Source of the DNA: Cytidiella melzeri
Taxonomy: Eukaryota; Basidiomycota; Agaricomycetes; Polyporales; Irpicaceae
Reading direction: 5' to 3'
Assembly (NCBI GenBank): GCA_022592445.1
Contig: JABYQR010000016.1
Location: forward strand, 216,265-280,264
DNA: 64,000 nucleotides
Part shown: in pieces, positions 12,998 to 23,406 of the stretch
How the letters are laid out: each line of letters starts with the position of its first letter
Numbering within the stretch: the stretch's first letter is position 1
Position numbers and translations under genes: made by a program
Notes under the pieces: generated by a model
What the model saw: the letters and a program-made list of their open reading frames with translations, nothing else
Told to the model about the DNA's origin: nothing
Database searches by the model: none

Positions 12998-14830
12998 CTA
13001 GGTTGCTCTAGCGAGGCCATGGGGTTGACGTCCCATGCCTATGCGTGTGTTCCGGTTAGGTCGTGTGACCTGCCGGGAATCAGAGTGGGAAGAGTTACGT
13101 GCGGTCTGTGAAGCAGGCTGGTGAGCCTGGATCCACTCCCGGTCGCGGCGATGCTGGAAAAAGGGGCAGTCAGGTGAATCTGAGCGGTGAGCCTCACCGC
13201 AGTTGAAGCATTTGGTAACGGCAAGAGGTGCGAGCCGTTCGTGGTCGCGTTCGTCGTGCGGTTGCGTGCACACCGGGCACCTTACCACTTGTGAGCGACA
13301 GATGTCTGCAGGGTGTCCCCAGCGCTGACATACAGCGCAGCGGGGAGTAGCAGGTCGGAAGTTGTGAGCCTGTACGGCTCGGCAGGTGCCACCGTTAAGG
13401 TACACAATCTGGCGCATGACCTGGCGCATGCAGCGAGATGTGGAGCTGTCGTAGAAGTCAACAAAAACGGTGCCGAAGGAGGAGCCTTCAGAAATTTGAA
13501 CGCGCGGGTTACCAATCATAGTAACCCCTTCCCATGCGTATTGGCTGAGTAGAGCTTGCTTGATCTGTTGGATAGACTCGTCAGATGTGGCAGTAGACGG
13601 GTCTGAGAAAGGGACGCGACGGTACAGCACACCGTTGCGGAAACGGAACTTTGAGCAGGCCGGAGTGGCATTGCACAAGCCCCTGCACTTGTACCAAAAA
13701 GATTCAATGACTGCCTCCGTTCCTTCGCATGGCGAGGTTCGGAATTGGAGATGTAGTGCGTTGTTGAGCCAGCGCACGAAGAGGATATCGGGTGCATCCA
13801 TCGGGACGCGATTGTCCATTTTGGCCTCCTCGTACACAATCGAGAAGGCACTAAGGAGCTGTTGGTCGTTAGGGATGTCAGAAACCGAGACGTTGCCGCT
13901 GGTCGGCTTTACCGTGATGACTTTGGAAGCGTTGCGCGGAGCGTGCCGAGGGACAGCTCTGTTTGGTGGCGCAGGAATCATTCGTGTGGCCATAGAGAGG
14001 ACAGCCTCAGCTGGGGCGTCAGGTAGGGCGGTAGCGAGAGCGGAGGTGATGTTCAGCAGAGTGTTGGCAGGACGTGACTTGAGGGCCTGCGCATAGGTTG
14101 GGGCTGGACGGTTGGCCAAGGGGATGGGGGGCGGTCTTGATGCAGCAGCGAAGGGGAGAGTGGTTTGGACTGAGTGGTGGGTTGGATTACCTCCAACTCG
14201 GAAGGGCCTCTGGGTGGTGCCCAACGCATGCGAAGGGCGCACTGTCTGGGGAGCGGGCTGAGCGTGGGTGGTAGCAGGGGCTGATGTGGGTGGGGCTGTG
14301 CATAGAGAGGGAGCGGCGACATTGCGTTGAACGGCGAGTTCGGCATCCACTGTGTTGTTCCAAGTATTGACGAGGCCGCGAATGTTGTTGAAGATAGGCA
14401 GGATGGTGTTATCGAAGGCTTTGGTGTGTCTTGCCAGCTCTCGAATGCGATGCATGACCGCCGGCTCGGTGAGGAATGCGGCCAGTGTGGAGAGAGTGGC
14501 AGCGAAGACCGGTAGCGACTCACTGATCTGTTCTTCGCTGTCGTACGGAAGATAGGCGTTGCATGGCGTTTCTGGCGAGACGTCGTCTCCCCACAGATCA
14601 GCATCTTCCTCGATGGACTGTGGTTCAACAGTGGCGACAGGTTGCGGGGGCTGGGGGATAAAGCTGACCGGGGTGCTCTGAGGGTGATTATAATAGGGCG
14701 CACCAGTAGCCTCAGGGGGCATTAGCTGATTAAGTTCAGCTTGGTGCATTGGGGGCGGTGGGGTCACATAATCCAGCGATTGCTGGGACGGAGGTAAAGT
14801 CATGTCTGCGTCCTGTGGAGCGGCAGACAT
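12998..14830 (-). CDS. LINE ORF1: gag-like RNA-binding protein (copy 1)
   Basis: A 610-residue protein encoded upstream of ORF2, expected to bind the LINE RNA and form the particle. The first third is Pro/Ala/Thr-rich and probably disordered. The C-terminal part has tandem zinc knuckles: CAVCQRWGHPADIC (CX2CX4HX4C), then CPVCTQPHDERDH and CFNCGEAHRSDSPDC. It is the same length as the copy-2 protein and closely similar throughout, so both appear to have been under selection until recently. The ATG at 14830 follows the roughly 190-nt leader shared by both copies. Confidence 0.92.
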   Translation of the reverse strand: MSAAPQDADMTLPPSQQSLDYVTPPPPMHQAELNQLMPPEATGAPYYNHPQSTPVSFIPQPPQPVATVEPQSIEEDADLWGDDVSPETPCNAYLPYDSEEQISESLPVFAATLSTLAAFLTEPAVMHRIRELARHTKAFDNTILPIFNNIRGLVNTWNNTVDAELAVQRNVAAPSLCTAPPTSAPATTHAQPAPQTVRPSHALGTTQRPFRVGGNPTHHSVQTTLPFAAASRPPPIPLANRPAPTYAQALKSRPANTLLNITSALATALPDAPAEAVLSMATRMIPAPPNRAVPRHAPRNASKVITVKPTSGNVSVSDIPNDQQLLSAFSIVYEEAKMDNRVPMDAPDILFVRWLNNALHLQFRTSPCEGTEAVIESFWYKCRGLCNATPACSKFRFRNGVLYRRVPFSDPSTATSDESIQQIKQALLSQYAWEGVTMIGNPRVQISEGSSFGTVFVDFYDSSTSRCMRQVMRQIVYLNGGTCRAVQAHNFRPATPRCAVCQRWGHPADICRSQVVRCPVCTQPHDERDHERLAPLAVTKCFNCGEAHRSDSPDCPFFQHRRDREWIQAHQPASQTARNSSHSDSRQVTRPNRNTRIGMGRQPHGLARAT

Positions 14831-15133
14831 GATGGATTAAGGCGGGTTAGAGCTCTAAGGGGAAGACTTATAACGCAGGTACTAGAATCAGAGATGTTAT
14901 TAAGGTATTTTAAAGGGGAACTCGAGCGATTAAAGGGGAGGGAGGGGGAATGGTGGCGAGGGAGGCGTTATGTTTAAGCGTGGGAATTTTCTTAGTGGTG
15001 GTGGTACGGGTTCAAGAAGCGTCGTTCCTGACAGATTCACTGATGTTTCTGTGATTATGGCATAAGTGGACAGCTTGTATACAACGCTCATTCCATTCCA
15101 ACACTGCAATAAAACTCCACAACAGCCTCAGCC

Positions 15134-16557
15134 TCATGTCTGCTGTGGGCGAATCGCTCCAGCGCGGGGCCACATCTCGAAATGTCCTGCAGATTTGAAG
15201 AGTGTGTTGTAGTCGGATCCATCGCCCTAGGTACACAATTGAGTTTATGTCTTAGAACAACATGACCAGAACTTACGAAGAAGCTGTATGGGAACCCTTT
15301 CTCGAACGGCACAATGCTCTCGAGGTACTTGACTTGCTCCTCGCTCAGGGAGATGTCGAGGGCCTCGAGATTGGCGTGAAGATGTTCGACCTTGCGGCCC
15401 CCGACGATAGGGAACACGTAAGGAACCTTCTGCATGATATATGCTATAGCGACTGCAAAAAAAAAAGACGACATAAGACATCACAAAGAACTTGAAGCGA
15501 CTGCTGATACGTACCGGCAGTAATGTGCTTGGCTCCAACTTCCGATGCTACCTTTTCAAGAGCCTGACTAACTGTGCGCTCTTGCTCGTTACGCTCCCAT
15601 GACTCGGACAGCTGGCGTCCTTTCTCTCCGCTTTGGCGGCGTTTCTCCTCCTCGGCATCGCTACGGAGCTTTCCAGATGAGAGCACGTTCCAGGGAGCCA
15701 GCGCGAGACCTGATGCAGCACTTTTAAGCCAAAAGAAACCTATCATTGTCTCGCCACAACTGACCTTCGTTGAGGCACATGGGAATTATGTCTCGCTCCA
15801 GATCGCGCAGCATGATATTCCAAGCACCCTGGTAGATCACGAACGGCGTCTTGCCGGCCATTTTCGCGTACGTGTTAGCTTTCGAAACGACCCACGCAGG
15901 CGTGTCAGACACGCCAAGGTAAAGGACCTTGCCCTGGACGACAAGGTTATGCAAGCTGTTCATGACCTCCTCAACGCTGGTAGTGTAATCCCACCAATGA
16001 AGATAAAGGATATCGATGTAGCTGGTGCGAAGCTTTTCCAAAGAGCGTTCGACCGAAATGTGCATTGACTTCGTATTGTTTCCAGTAAAAGAAGTCTTCT
16101 GCGGGAGACTCTCGCCTCGTTTGAAATTGGCTGTGTACTACGATGCCGGTGAGCCCCCGGTAAGCCCCGCCCAATTCCTCGATAAATGGACCAACCTTGG
16201 TGGCAACGATGATCTGGTCACGAATGCCTCGCTTCTCCATCCATTCGCCTATGAACATCTCAGAAGTTTCATCCTGACTGCAAGAAAATCAATCATGCGG
16301 CAGAGTCAGTGGAGAAGCACGCGTACTCACTAGTTGTTCGCAGTATCGATGAAATTTCCTCCTGCGTCGTAGAATGCATCGAGCAGCTTAAAGCTGTCCT
16401 CTTTAGTCATTTCGCCCATGCCAGCCGAGCCCCATTTGTCACCAATACTCATGGCGCCGAGCTGAATAGGAGAGACATGGATGCCGGCTAGAGGGGAAAG
16501 CTGACGATGGCGACCAAGCTTTGTCGGAGCCTGAGGGGGTGCCCAGAAGTTGCTCAT
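15134..16557 (-). CDS. Aldo/keto reductase, aryl-alcohol dehydrogenase type
   Basis: NADPH-dependent aldo/keto reductase of the fungal aryl-alcohol dehydrogenase group (AKR9-like), which interconverts aromatic aldehydes and alcohols in the cytosol. The first exon carries [10 protein letters not shown] and [11 protein letters not shown]. The catalytic Tyr is built at the splice NNY-QDETSE, and the catalytic Lys is in IIVATK. Further exons carry the [20 protein letters not shown] region with LHWWD, the [10 protein letters not shown] segment, [17 protein letters not shown], the PIVGGRK cofactor segment and a final exon GDGSDYN...AGAIRPQQT. At least five introns were placed by GT-AG borders and phase. 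The final small exon (stop 15134-15136) was found by splicing after PYSFF. LINE copy 1 was inserted about 95 bp beyond the stop. Confidence 0.92.
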
Positions 16558-16631
16558 GATAGTGTGGAAGGAGTGTTAGCAGAGGAATGAGAGACGGTTG
16601 AGTTGACTGAGAGAGGAGGGTTCAAGGCCAC

Positions 16632-16640
16632 TTTATATAA
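16632..16640 (-). promoter_or_regulatory. TATA box of the aldo/keto reductase gene
   Basis: On the minus strand the sequence reads TTATATAAA, about 75-80 bp upstream of the reductase ATG. Position and sequence fit a fungal TATA element; this is inference from sequence alone. Confidence 0.5.
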
Positions 16641-17011
16641 GTCCCCAATACGCAAGTAACATTATTGAACTTGCTGGAAGTCCCGACTGCCATGTTGGGA
16701 CACGAGCGACAGTGGACGTGGTTGGGATGCATGTCCCGATCGGCGATCGGCAATTGCGCTTCTCCGGAGCCAGGCCGCATACGCAGGCACGTCTACCGGC
16801 GTATAGGCCGCTAATGTATTCTCTCTATTCAAGACTTTGAGTGAAGCTGCCATTGAACTGCAGAGCAGCTGCGTACTGGTATGATTTGGTATACATACGT
16901 TTCTTGGACATGAGCTGACATGACTCATTTGCGATGTGCATCTTCTTGCAACGGTCCCCACATCGAACCTCTGAAGCCAGACGAGTCTAACAACGCCGCT
17001 CCTGTTGTAAG

Positions 17012-18960
17012 CTATGAGGCCCCATTGTTCTGATCTTCCACTAGCATATCGCTAAACCTGACCTCAATGCCGCTCAAGTTCTGCCGAGCAACCGCAAACT
17101 TCGGCTTCCGTCTACGACGCGCGAGGCGACTGGCAAGAACATTATGGACCTTAACAGACAACGTCGTTGATAGTCGAGGTACTGCCGTCTAGCGCGCAAA
17201 GTTAGTACAAGCTCAGATTTAAACAAACATAACGCACCATATCCCGATTCAGGGTAGACTCGTCGTCTACACCATGAAGGTCTGTCAAGATCTGCGGTGA
17301 GACGCTCCGAGGCGCAATCTCTGCGATAGCCCAGAAAGCACCTCTCGGTCAACTCCTCATGTATGTACGCAATCTTCTGACTGATCGTTTCGGCCATAGC
17401 TGCCCACGTCGCTCAGCAATACGCCGGAAACATGTTACTCATCACGAACCTTCACGCAGCATATGCAACACACGGTGGGTTCCATGTCCGCAAGTAGGAA
17501 GACATTCCCAGCCAACATCACCACCTGCATAGCTGGGTTACACGTCCTGACCCGGCGCTGTCCATCCACGGTCGTATACAGCACCGCAGACTGCAGAAGC
17601 GCATACTGCCTCTCGTCTAGCGTATGTCTATGACTCAGAGTCACACGAATCCCTGTGTCCGCATCTAGAGAGCCACACTGTAGATTGCTTGTGACTTTTC
17701 TGTAAGATTTGCCGTATTGCTGGGACACACGTAGGCCTGCCGAGTCAATATCTTCAGCGAGGTGAAATCCCCGAGAGGTCGGGAAATGTACCTGACAAGC
17801 AGCGTACCCGCAGTGAACAGTTTTATAGCGTCACACGTGTCAAGAGCCTCCGGAGTTGTGACTTGAGGGCACGATCTATCCTTCCAGGGACTAAAGTGCT
17901 CATGGAAGGACAGTTCACCACCGTCGCCGAAGCCACGCGTCCTGCACTCGGAACCAGCACCGGAAGGAAAACAGCGCAACCTTCTTGATTTGTTCATGCC
18001 GAGGAACATACTCACCTCCCCGTCCTACCTAATATAGCATGAGACGTGACTGAGGTAATGAGGAGAAAACAATTACCAGCGCTCCCATAATACAATAGCC
18101 GCACATAGGGCAGAGTCATGAGCGGCAGTCTCAGCGTGCTGCACAGGCAGCAATGTCAGGAGGTTTTGAATGACAGTCCTAGACATTTATGAGTACCCTG
18201 CTCAATCCTCAGGTGCAATACTCACTGTGAGCCTGCCGGGTATATGAACAGACCGTTTGACAAGGGTACAAACATGTCTTCAACGTCCGCTACAACAAGC
18301 ATGCTGGCTCGCTCTAGATGTGGCTATTAGGTCAGTTCCAAAACCGGCATCAATTCAGAATGAGCAAGAAGGAGAATCTGACAACACAACGTACCGAGAT
18401 ATCGTAGAAATGCACCGTGGAATCAAACGTCATTATACATATTCGACTTTGAGGAGGTATACACGGTGGTATGAATGTTTCTCCTGTCTCGTCGCCGTAG
18501 AGCGTCCGGATTAGAGAGCGGCTTGCATGCTCGGTGAACCCTGAACTGAACGCATCAGCACTAACGTCTATTACGAATACATAGTCCATGGTCTGGGGGT
18601 TCTGTTTCTCCGCCTATGGTAGAGAAGCGATAGGCTCATACATGGGTTTTATTCTTGGCGGGGGGTGCGACGCCCAACATTCTTCAGGGACCACAAAGTC
18701 GACGGTAACCTTGTTCAGTTCGGATGATTGCAAATGGCCTAATCTCATAAGATCCTTGCGTCAAGGTTACAGACAGAATACACCTTAATCTTCATATTTC
18801 TGCGGCAATATGGGAAAGTTGGAGTATCGCACCTTCGTTCTTATGCTGGCATGAATTGCATTTCCATGTAGCACCTCCGGACATCCATGTTGGACCATGG
18901 ATTAACATACACTCTGCACTTGTCGCACCGAGCAGGTCCCATTGCTGAATCAAAGGCACT
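17012..18960 (-). pseudogene. SEC24: Broken copy of SEC24 (COPII coat cargo subunit)
   Basis: Fragments in correct order match the basidiomycete form of Sec24, which binds cargo in the COPII vesicle coat on the ER. In order: a zinc finger with GPARCDKCRVYVNPW and TWKCNSCQHKNE; LMRLGHLQSSELNK with VDFVVPEECW; the trunk domain TMDYVFVIDVSADAFSSG...IMTFDSTVHFYDI; MLVVADVEDMFVPLSNG; GDGGELSFHEHFSPW; the beta-sandwich segment LDERQYALLQSAVLYTTVDG and AGNVFLLADM; LTERCFLGYRRDCAS; and the C-terminal SDMLVEDQNNGAS. Damage: the two halves of the zinc finger lie in different frames, a frame change follows CNLDA, an in-frame TAG sits at 18614-18616 just before the trunk domain, and TAG at 17012-17014 ends the protein inside the conserved C-terminus. 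The N-terminal region cannot be traced upstream. It looks like a decayed extra copy; a working SEC24 is expected elsewhere. Confidence 0.8.
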
Positions 18961-19362
18961 GTGTCTCATTGCGAGGGTTGAACGTTGAGGTTCAAGGAGT
19001 CGTATGCCGGCGTGGAATCCGAGTCACAGGGAACGTGTGACGGGCGTTGCAGGCCATCATGTTATTCTGAAATGTAGTAGTAGTAGTAGAATGTACCTCC
19101 ACGACTGTGAGCCTTTGACTGTTCTCCACGACTACATTGGACCTGTTACTATGTGTTGCACTACCCAACAAACCACTTTAGAGGGCCATACTGGCATTGT
19201 CAAGTCACTCAAGAGCGCATACCCTGTCAAACCAGTGTCACTGCTATAATCGAGACAAAGGTTGCACACTGGCAGGCGCCACGGTTGCATATATATACTA
19301 ACACTGAACTCGTTAGCAGTTCATACAAAGCATTCTCATCCCTCTCGTCAGCAGCTCAGAAA
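18961..19362. other. Intergenic upstream of the unknown membrane protein gene
   Basis: About 400 bp between the remains of SEC24 and the gene starting at 19363. It contains a short AGT trinucleotide run near 19077 and a TATA-like element near 19290. No other feature was seen. Confidence 0.4.
19290..19297 (+). promoter_or_regulatory. TATA box for the gene at 19363
   Basis: TATATATA lies 66-73 bp upstream of the ATG at 19363, a usual distance for a fungal core promoter. Confidence 0.5.
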
Positions 19363-20987
19363 ATGTCTTCTCTGGACCTCAGCATTTACGACGTCAACGA
19401 GAATAGGTCGTACAAACCACCCAAACCAGAAATCCTGACACCCCTCCCATTACCGGGCGAGTACATCGTACTCCAGCTCAACCCCGCAGCCATGGCGAAG
19501 CATGTAGGCAGCCCCGAGCTCATCAGGGATCTTGCAAAGCTGAAAACCAACAAGTACTTGGCCATTTGTGGTGGGGCAAGTACGACGCCACATATACATC
19601 CCCATTTCTCCGACTAACACGCATTCTTTTCTAGTATTACGAGGGCATATCCGCTCTGAAGCCTTGGCACATGATGTATGCCTACATCTACTACCAAGAA
19701 CCACAACTCCCTGCACAGACTCCAACTGCCCGCAACGGTGAAGATGAAGTCACTGAACACACACCCCTTCTGGCCCCCGAGAATACAACCAACTCTGAGA
19801 GCCAACTTTACAGCCTGCGACCTGTGCAGCTACTTGACGGTATTATAGTCCGAATTCGGACACGACTCTGTCACCTCCCGCGCTCGACTGTGGTCGAAGT
19901 ACCCAAAGTCACCTACAAAGACATCGAGGACCGCCTCGGGGAAGGCTCGCAGGGGTTAGCAGCGAACGTCGACTGCCGCCATTTCATTCTGGAGCGGGCG
20001 CCGAAAAGCCCTTGTCAGACGATCATCAACCCAACACCCAAGGGCAAGTACAATCCTGAGGAATGGGAAGCAGGATCAAAGCCACTTCAATTGTGTTTGT
20101 TGCCGCACTTCGACTACTCCTTCGATGTCGACCAGGAGGTCTCTCCAGGGACGTTGCTCATGGAAGAGCATACACAGATCATCGCGTACGCAAATGACTT
20201 CCTCACTATTGCGTACTCAGCAGTCCAGACACTGATGCTCTTTGTTCTCCCGTTGCTCATTAGCCTGATGCGCGCCGCAATTCCCGAATTGCCCATAAAA
20301 GCAAAGATACCTGTCTGTTATCAGTATACCGATCGCGAGGGATACTATGTCGAGAAGCCTCTAAAGCCTAATCTGGCGATCTACGGCGTTCCAGAGTGGG
20401 TTGCTGCCAAGAGCGAGCGGGCGCGGCGGCGTGCTAAATTGCACAATTACCAGAGCTGGTATCAACGCATCTTCCACCCAGGCGAGAGATACAGGCCGAC
20501 AGCCGAGGTGGCCACCCTCATGAGAACATACGAAGGCTTCGAAAGGCCGAATAAGGAGATGTTGCTTCTCGCGCCTCCTGCTATCTTGAATGGTGACGGT
20601 GAGTTCCCTCTCTCTCTCTCTCTGTCTTCTACCGTCTCAAGGCTGACCAATCCTTTATTCTTTTCAATATGTTTGACAGTAGTAGAAGACCTGCAACCCA
20701 CAACGGAGCCATTGTTGTGGGATTGGCTGCTTGATAGGTGGGAGGATGTCAAGACGAGCCTGGCAGAGATGTTCTGGATACCGCCAGCCTACCCGGATCC
20801 GGGAGATGATGCGCCTCATCTTCCGTTTGCCCGGTGGGAGGAGCTGGTGGAGGAAGGAAAACTCAAACGCTGGGAAGAGGAGCCCTTGGAGGAGGCGTCA
20901 CAGAGTGATGGCCCAGAAGTCCAATGGACTTTGGACCTCACGACGGAATGCGATGATTTGAACAACAACAGCCTGAGTGAGGACTAA
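19363..20987 (+). CDS. Unknown protein with one predicted membrane segment
   Basis: Not recognised. Exon 1 runs from the ATG at 19363 to 19575. The next reading frame (YYEGISALKPWHMMY) joins in phase only if the intron starts with GCAAGT at 19576 and ends with CTAG at 19634, so this is a GC-AG intron of 59 nt. A second intron with donor GTGAGTTC near 20600 and acceptor TTTGACAG is likely; it also reads through without a stop. The protein has a proline-rich N-terminus, a Glu/Thr-rich variable region, and a hydrophobic segment near the middle (VQTLMLFVLPLLISLM) that could span a membrane. The rest is soluble, with many Trp and charged residues and an acidic C-terminus. No enzymatic motif was seen. 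It faces the SEC24 pseudogene and converges with the glycosyltransferase gene. Confidence 0.7.
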
Positions 20988-21308
20988 CATGGTTGAATAT
21001 GTCAGGAGCTACTTCACCGGATGTCCGCGCACAAATCGAATAATAATCGATAGCCACGCAACGTCGGACGAGATAATACAGCTATTTACACTCTATTGTA
21101 TGGGGGTATAAAAGCTGGAGTCCGGAAACTGGCCGGCTGGAGTGTCGTCAACGCACTATATGTCGAATGGCGCACGGTAGCGGAGTGATGAGAGGTGTCA
21201 CTAGGGTATATCCCGGCCGGCATGGTGTTGAATCGTGTCGAGGAATTAAGCATTAAAGTACAATACGCCGGTATAAATAACCACATGAAGGTGCCATGGT
21301 AGGCAAGT
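20988..21308. other. Intergenic between convergent genes
   Basis: About 320 bp between two convergent stop codons (20985-20987 and 21309-21311). It should hold both terminators. Nothing else was seen. Confidence 0.4.
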
Positions 21309-22658
21309 TCATGTATCCTCATCCAATGTTCTCGGCTTTATTCTCTTCAGCTTGTCGTCGTACCTTCTCAAAAGCAACCGCTCAATCCAGCCACCTTTCG
21401 GGAACTGTTTTTCCCATTGGTTGTGCAAGTGTACGGAGAATATCTTGCCGAGGACGTGGTCGAGCCCTCCACCTTCTTCTCGTCCCATGCCCATAGTCCA
21501 CTTCTTGTTCTTGGGATCCGTCACGAATGGATCGGGCAGTCGATTGTCTAAACGACATGAACGACCGTCTGAGAAGCAGAAGGGAAGGACTTTGAAAGGA
21601 GGAATCGCTGCTTCAAGTAGTCGTCGCCAAAGCTTGAGGTATAACGTCGCCCCCCAATCAGTAGTCCCTGTTCGTGGCGAGGGGCCAGTCGACATGATGT
21701 GAAAAGCCTCGCATAAATAAGGTGAATGTTGGTGAAAGTTCATCAGGGCGCCGTTGAAAGGGATGTATATTTTGTCTGTGTGCACCACCAGACAAACCGC
21801 GTGAGTCATCAGCGACAGGGGGAAAGATAATGCACAACAGTGCTTACCATAACAATCCCACTGCGTGACAAACTCATGTTCCAACAAAGGCGCGAGGTCC
21901 CTCGTCAGCAACGAGTCCATATCCACCCACACCCCTCCGTACGCCCACAATACCAACAGCCGCACCAGGTCCCCGTCTATCCATGCCTTCTTGTCCTTCA
22001 CCCGCAGCAACTTGCTCTCTTGCAAAGAAGTCCCCTTCGCCAACACGTCCAAGTTCACCAGCTTCAGCGTAAAAGAATCAGGATATCTCCGAATCCACTT
22101 TTGCACGATCTTGTTCTGACCAAGGTCGCCATTCGACCAGAGGATGAGACGCGACGTGTCGAGGTTCTGCGTGGCAAAAAACGACTTTATCATCCACTCC
22201 TGACGTTCTCCAAAATCCGCCAAATCACTGCGCCAGTACGTATGATATTGCGTCCGCTCCTGTGGAGGTATCCAACTGTGCGGGGTCTCGTGTACGCTCT
22301 TAATTGTCCCCGCAAAGTTGTAGCAGTCCATGCCAAGGCGCATTGGCATCCCCGAGTGAATCTCTGTCTTTTTCGCGCCATAGAGAGCTTGGGTCGCGTT
22401 ATATTTGTGGGAGATACGATGCTCGTTGAAGCAGCCGGAGAGAGGGTGCAGGGCTTCTACTTCGTCTCGTATCCAGCTGCGAGAATAGACCGAGAACTCG
22501 ACGTGCGGCTGCCACAGGTAGTAGAGCATATATATGCAGAGTAGGATTAGTGGCAGTATAATCTTGTAGTTTAACAGGGTATATCGTCTGCGCGGCTTTG
22601 TGTGGTAAGAGTGTGACAGCCGTCGTGCTCGCCATCTGCGGGAGAGAGTTGGCCACAT
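21309..22658 (-). CDS. Golgi type II membrane glycosyltransferase, GT32 (DXD) type
   Basis: Probable Golgi glycosyltransferase of the OCH1/alpha-1,4-glycosyltransferase group, which transfers a sugar from a nucleotide sugar to glycoproteins or glycolipids. A short basic cytoplasmic tail is followed by one hydrophobic anchor (IILPLILLCIYMLYYLW), then a lumenal domain. The donor-sugar motif is in LWAYGGVWVDMDSLL (the DxD is DMD). IILWSNGDL-type strand sequence (LILWSNGDL) lies about 60 residues upstream, and a late GATLYLKLW helix follows. One intron of about 65 nt near 21780-21845 joins CY-D to KIYIPFNGALMNF; it reads through partly but has a good GTAAGC donor. The ATG at 22658 is preferred because no ATG lies further upstream in frame. 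Substrate cannot be named. Confidence 0.85.
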   Translation of the reverse strand: MWPTLSRRWRARRLSHSYHTKPRRRYTLLNYKIILPLILLCIYMLYYLWQPHVEFSVYSRSWIRDEVEALHPLSGCFNEHRISHKYNATQALYGAKKTEIHSGMPMRLGMDCYNFAGTIKSVHETPHSWIPPQERTQYHTYWRSDLADFGERQEWMIKSFFATQNLDTSRLILWSNGDLGQNKIVQKWIRRYPDSFTLKLVNLDVLAKGTSLQESKLLRVKDKKAWIDGDLVRLLVLWAYGGVWVDMDSLLTRDLAPLLEHEFVTQWDCYGKHCCALSFPLSLMTHAVCLVVHTDKIYIPFNGALMNFHQHSPYLCEAFHIMSTGPSPRTGTTDWGATLYLKLWRRLLEAAIPPFKVLPFCFSDGRSCRLDNRLPDPFVTDPKNKKWTMGMGREEGGGLDHVLGKIFSVHLHNQWEKQFPKGGWIERLLLRRYDDKLKRIKPRTLDEDT

Positions 22659-23406
22659 GAGTGAACGTGGCAAGAACAGGGCAGAGCCCCGCGCGCGAAG
22701 CGACGGACGTAGTACTCACTGAGGTAGCCGACTCTTTTCTCCTCTCAACATTCTCGTGCCCCAAGCACGAGCGAGTCCGGTGGTCCTCGCACCGCCTGTG
22801 ACGGCACTTATCGTGTATAGAGCTCGTAAAATAATCGTGACGAGAGGGGTTGGCGTAGTTGAGGGATGGCGGATACGTAGCATTAAACGAGAGCATGCAA
22901 GCTCTTGGCAATGCGATGTCGGCGTTGAAACCAAGTTGGAACGCGCTGCCGCACGTCCCGTCAAACGTTAACAGACGTTAACACTCTCCCGCGATGATTC
23001 ATCATGACCACAACAAAACATTCAATCTACACTAACTATCGAGTAACAACGCAGCAGGCAAAGAGGGGTTTCGCGGAAAGAAAAGGCGCAATAAACGAGG
23101 CGTAGCGATAGATGTAGTCAAACATGTAAAGTAAAAGCAGAAAGAAAGAAGAACCATCAAACAGGACAGCGGTGAAGTTCCCACTCACGGTGAGACATGA
23201 TGTGGAAGAAACATAAGATACAGCGAAAACCCCTTTGCTTGTTGCCTATAACCGTCACGGTCAATGAAGATGTCTGCTTGCTGCCACGCGCCATCCTGCA
23301 CACTCAACGCCTCCTTCTCCTGCACACTCAATGCCTGCTTCACCTGCTAGACGCACCCCCAGGGAGGAAGCCTCCGGAACATCCCACCTCCCACCGCCAC
23401 GAACAC
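22659..23406. other. Intergenic between the glycosyltransferase start and the DHH1 stop
   Basis: About 750 bp holding the promoter of the glycosyltransferase gene and the 3' region of the helicase gene, both on the minus strand. No protein, RNA gene or repeat was recognised. Confidence 0.4.

Larger units (their letters stand above)
8965..15038 (-). mobile_element. Full-length Tad-like LINE (copy 1) with 14-bp target duplication
   Basis: A complete non-LTR retrotransposon on the minus strand. The 14-bp sequence TTCCTGACAGATTC occurs at 8965-8978 and 15025-15038, on both sides of the element. The 3' end shows a run of T at 8979-9000, the poly(A) tail read on the other strand. The 5' end, at about 15024, matches the start of copy 2 (53658 onward) and is followed by about 190 bp of leader. 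ORF1 (610 aa) and ORF2 (1285 aa) are both open, so the copy looks recent and possibly competent. The order of endonuclease, RT, RNase H and a C-terminal zinc knuckle fits the fungal Tad/I-type group. Confidence 0.95.

Noticed and set aside
10139..14703. Many open frames of 60-216 codons on both strands within LINE copy 1
   Set aside because: They are frame shadows of the GC-rich ORF1 and ORF2; the same pattern repeats in copy 2.
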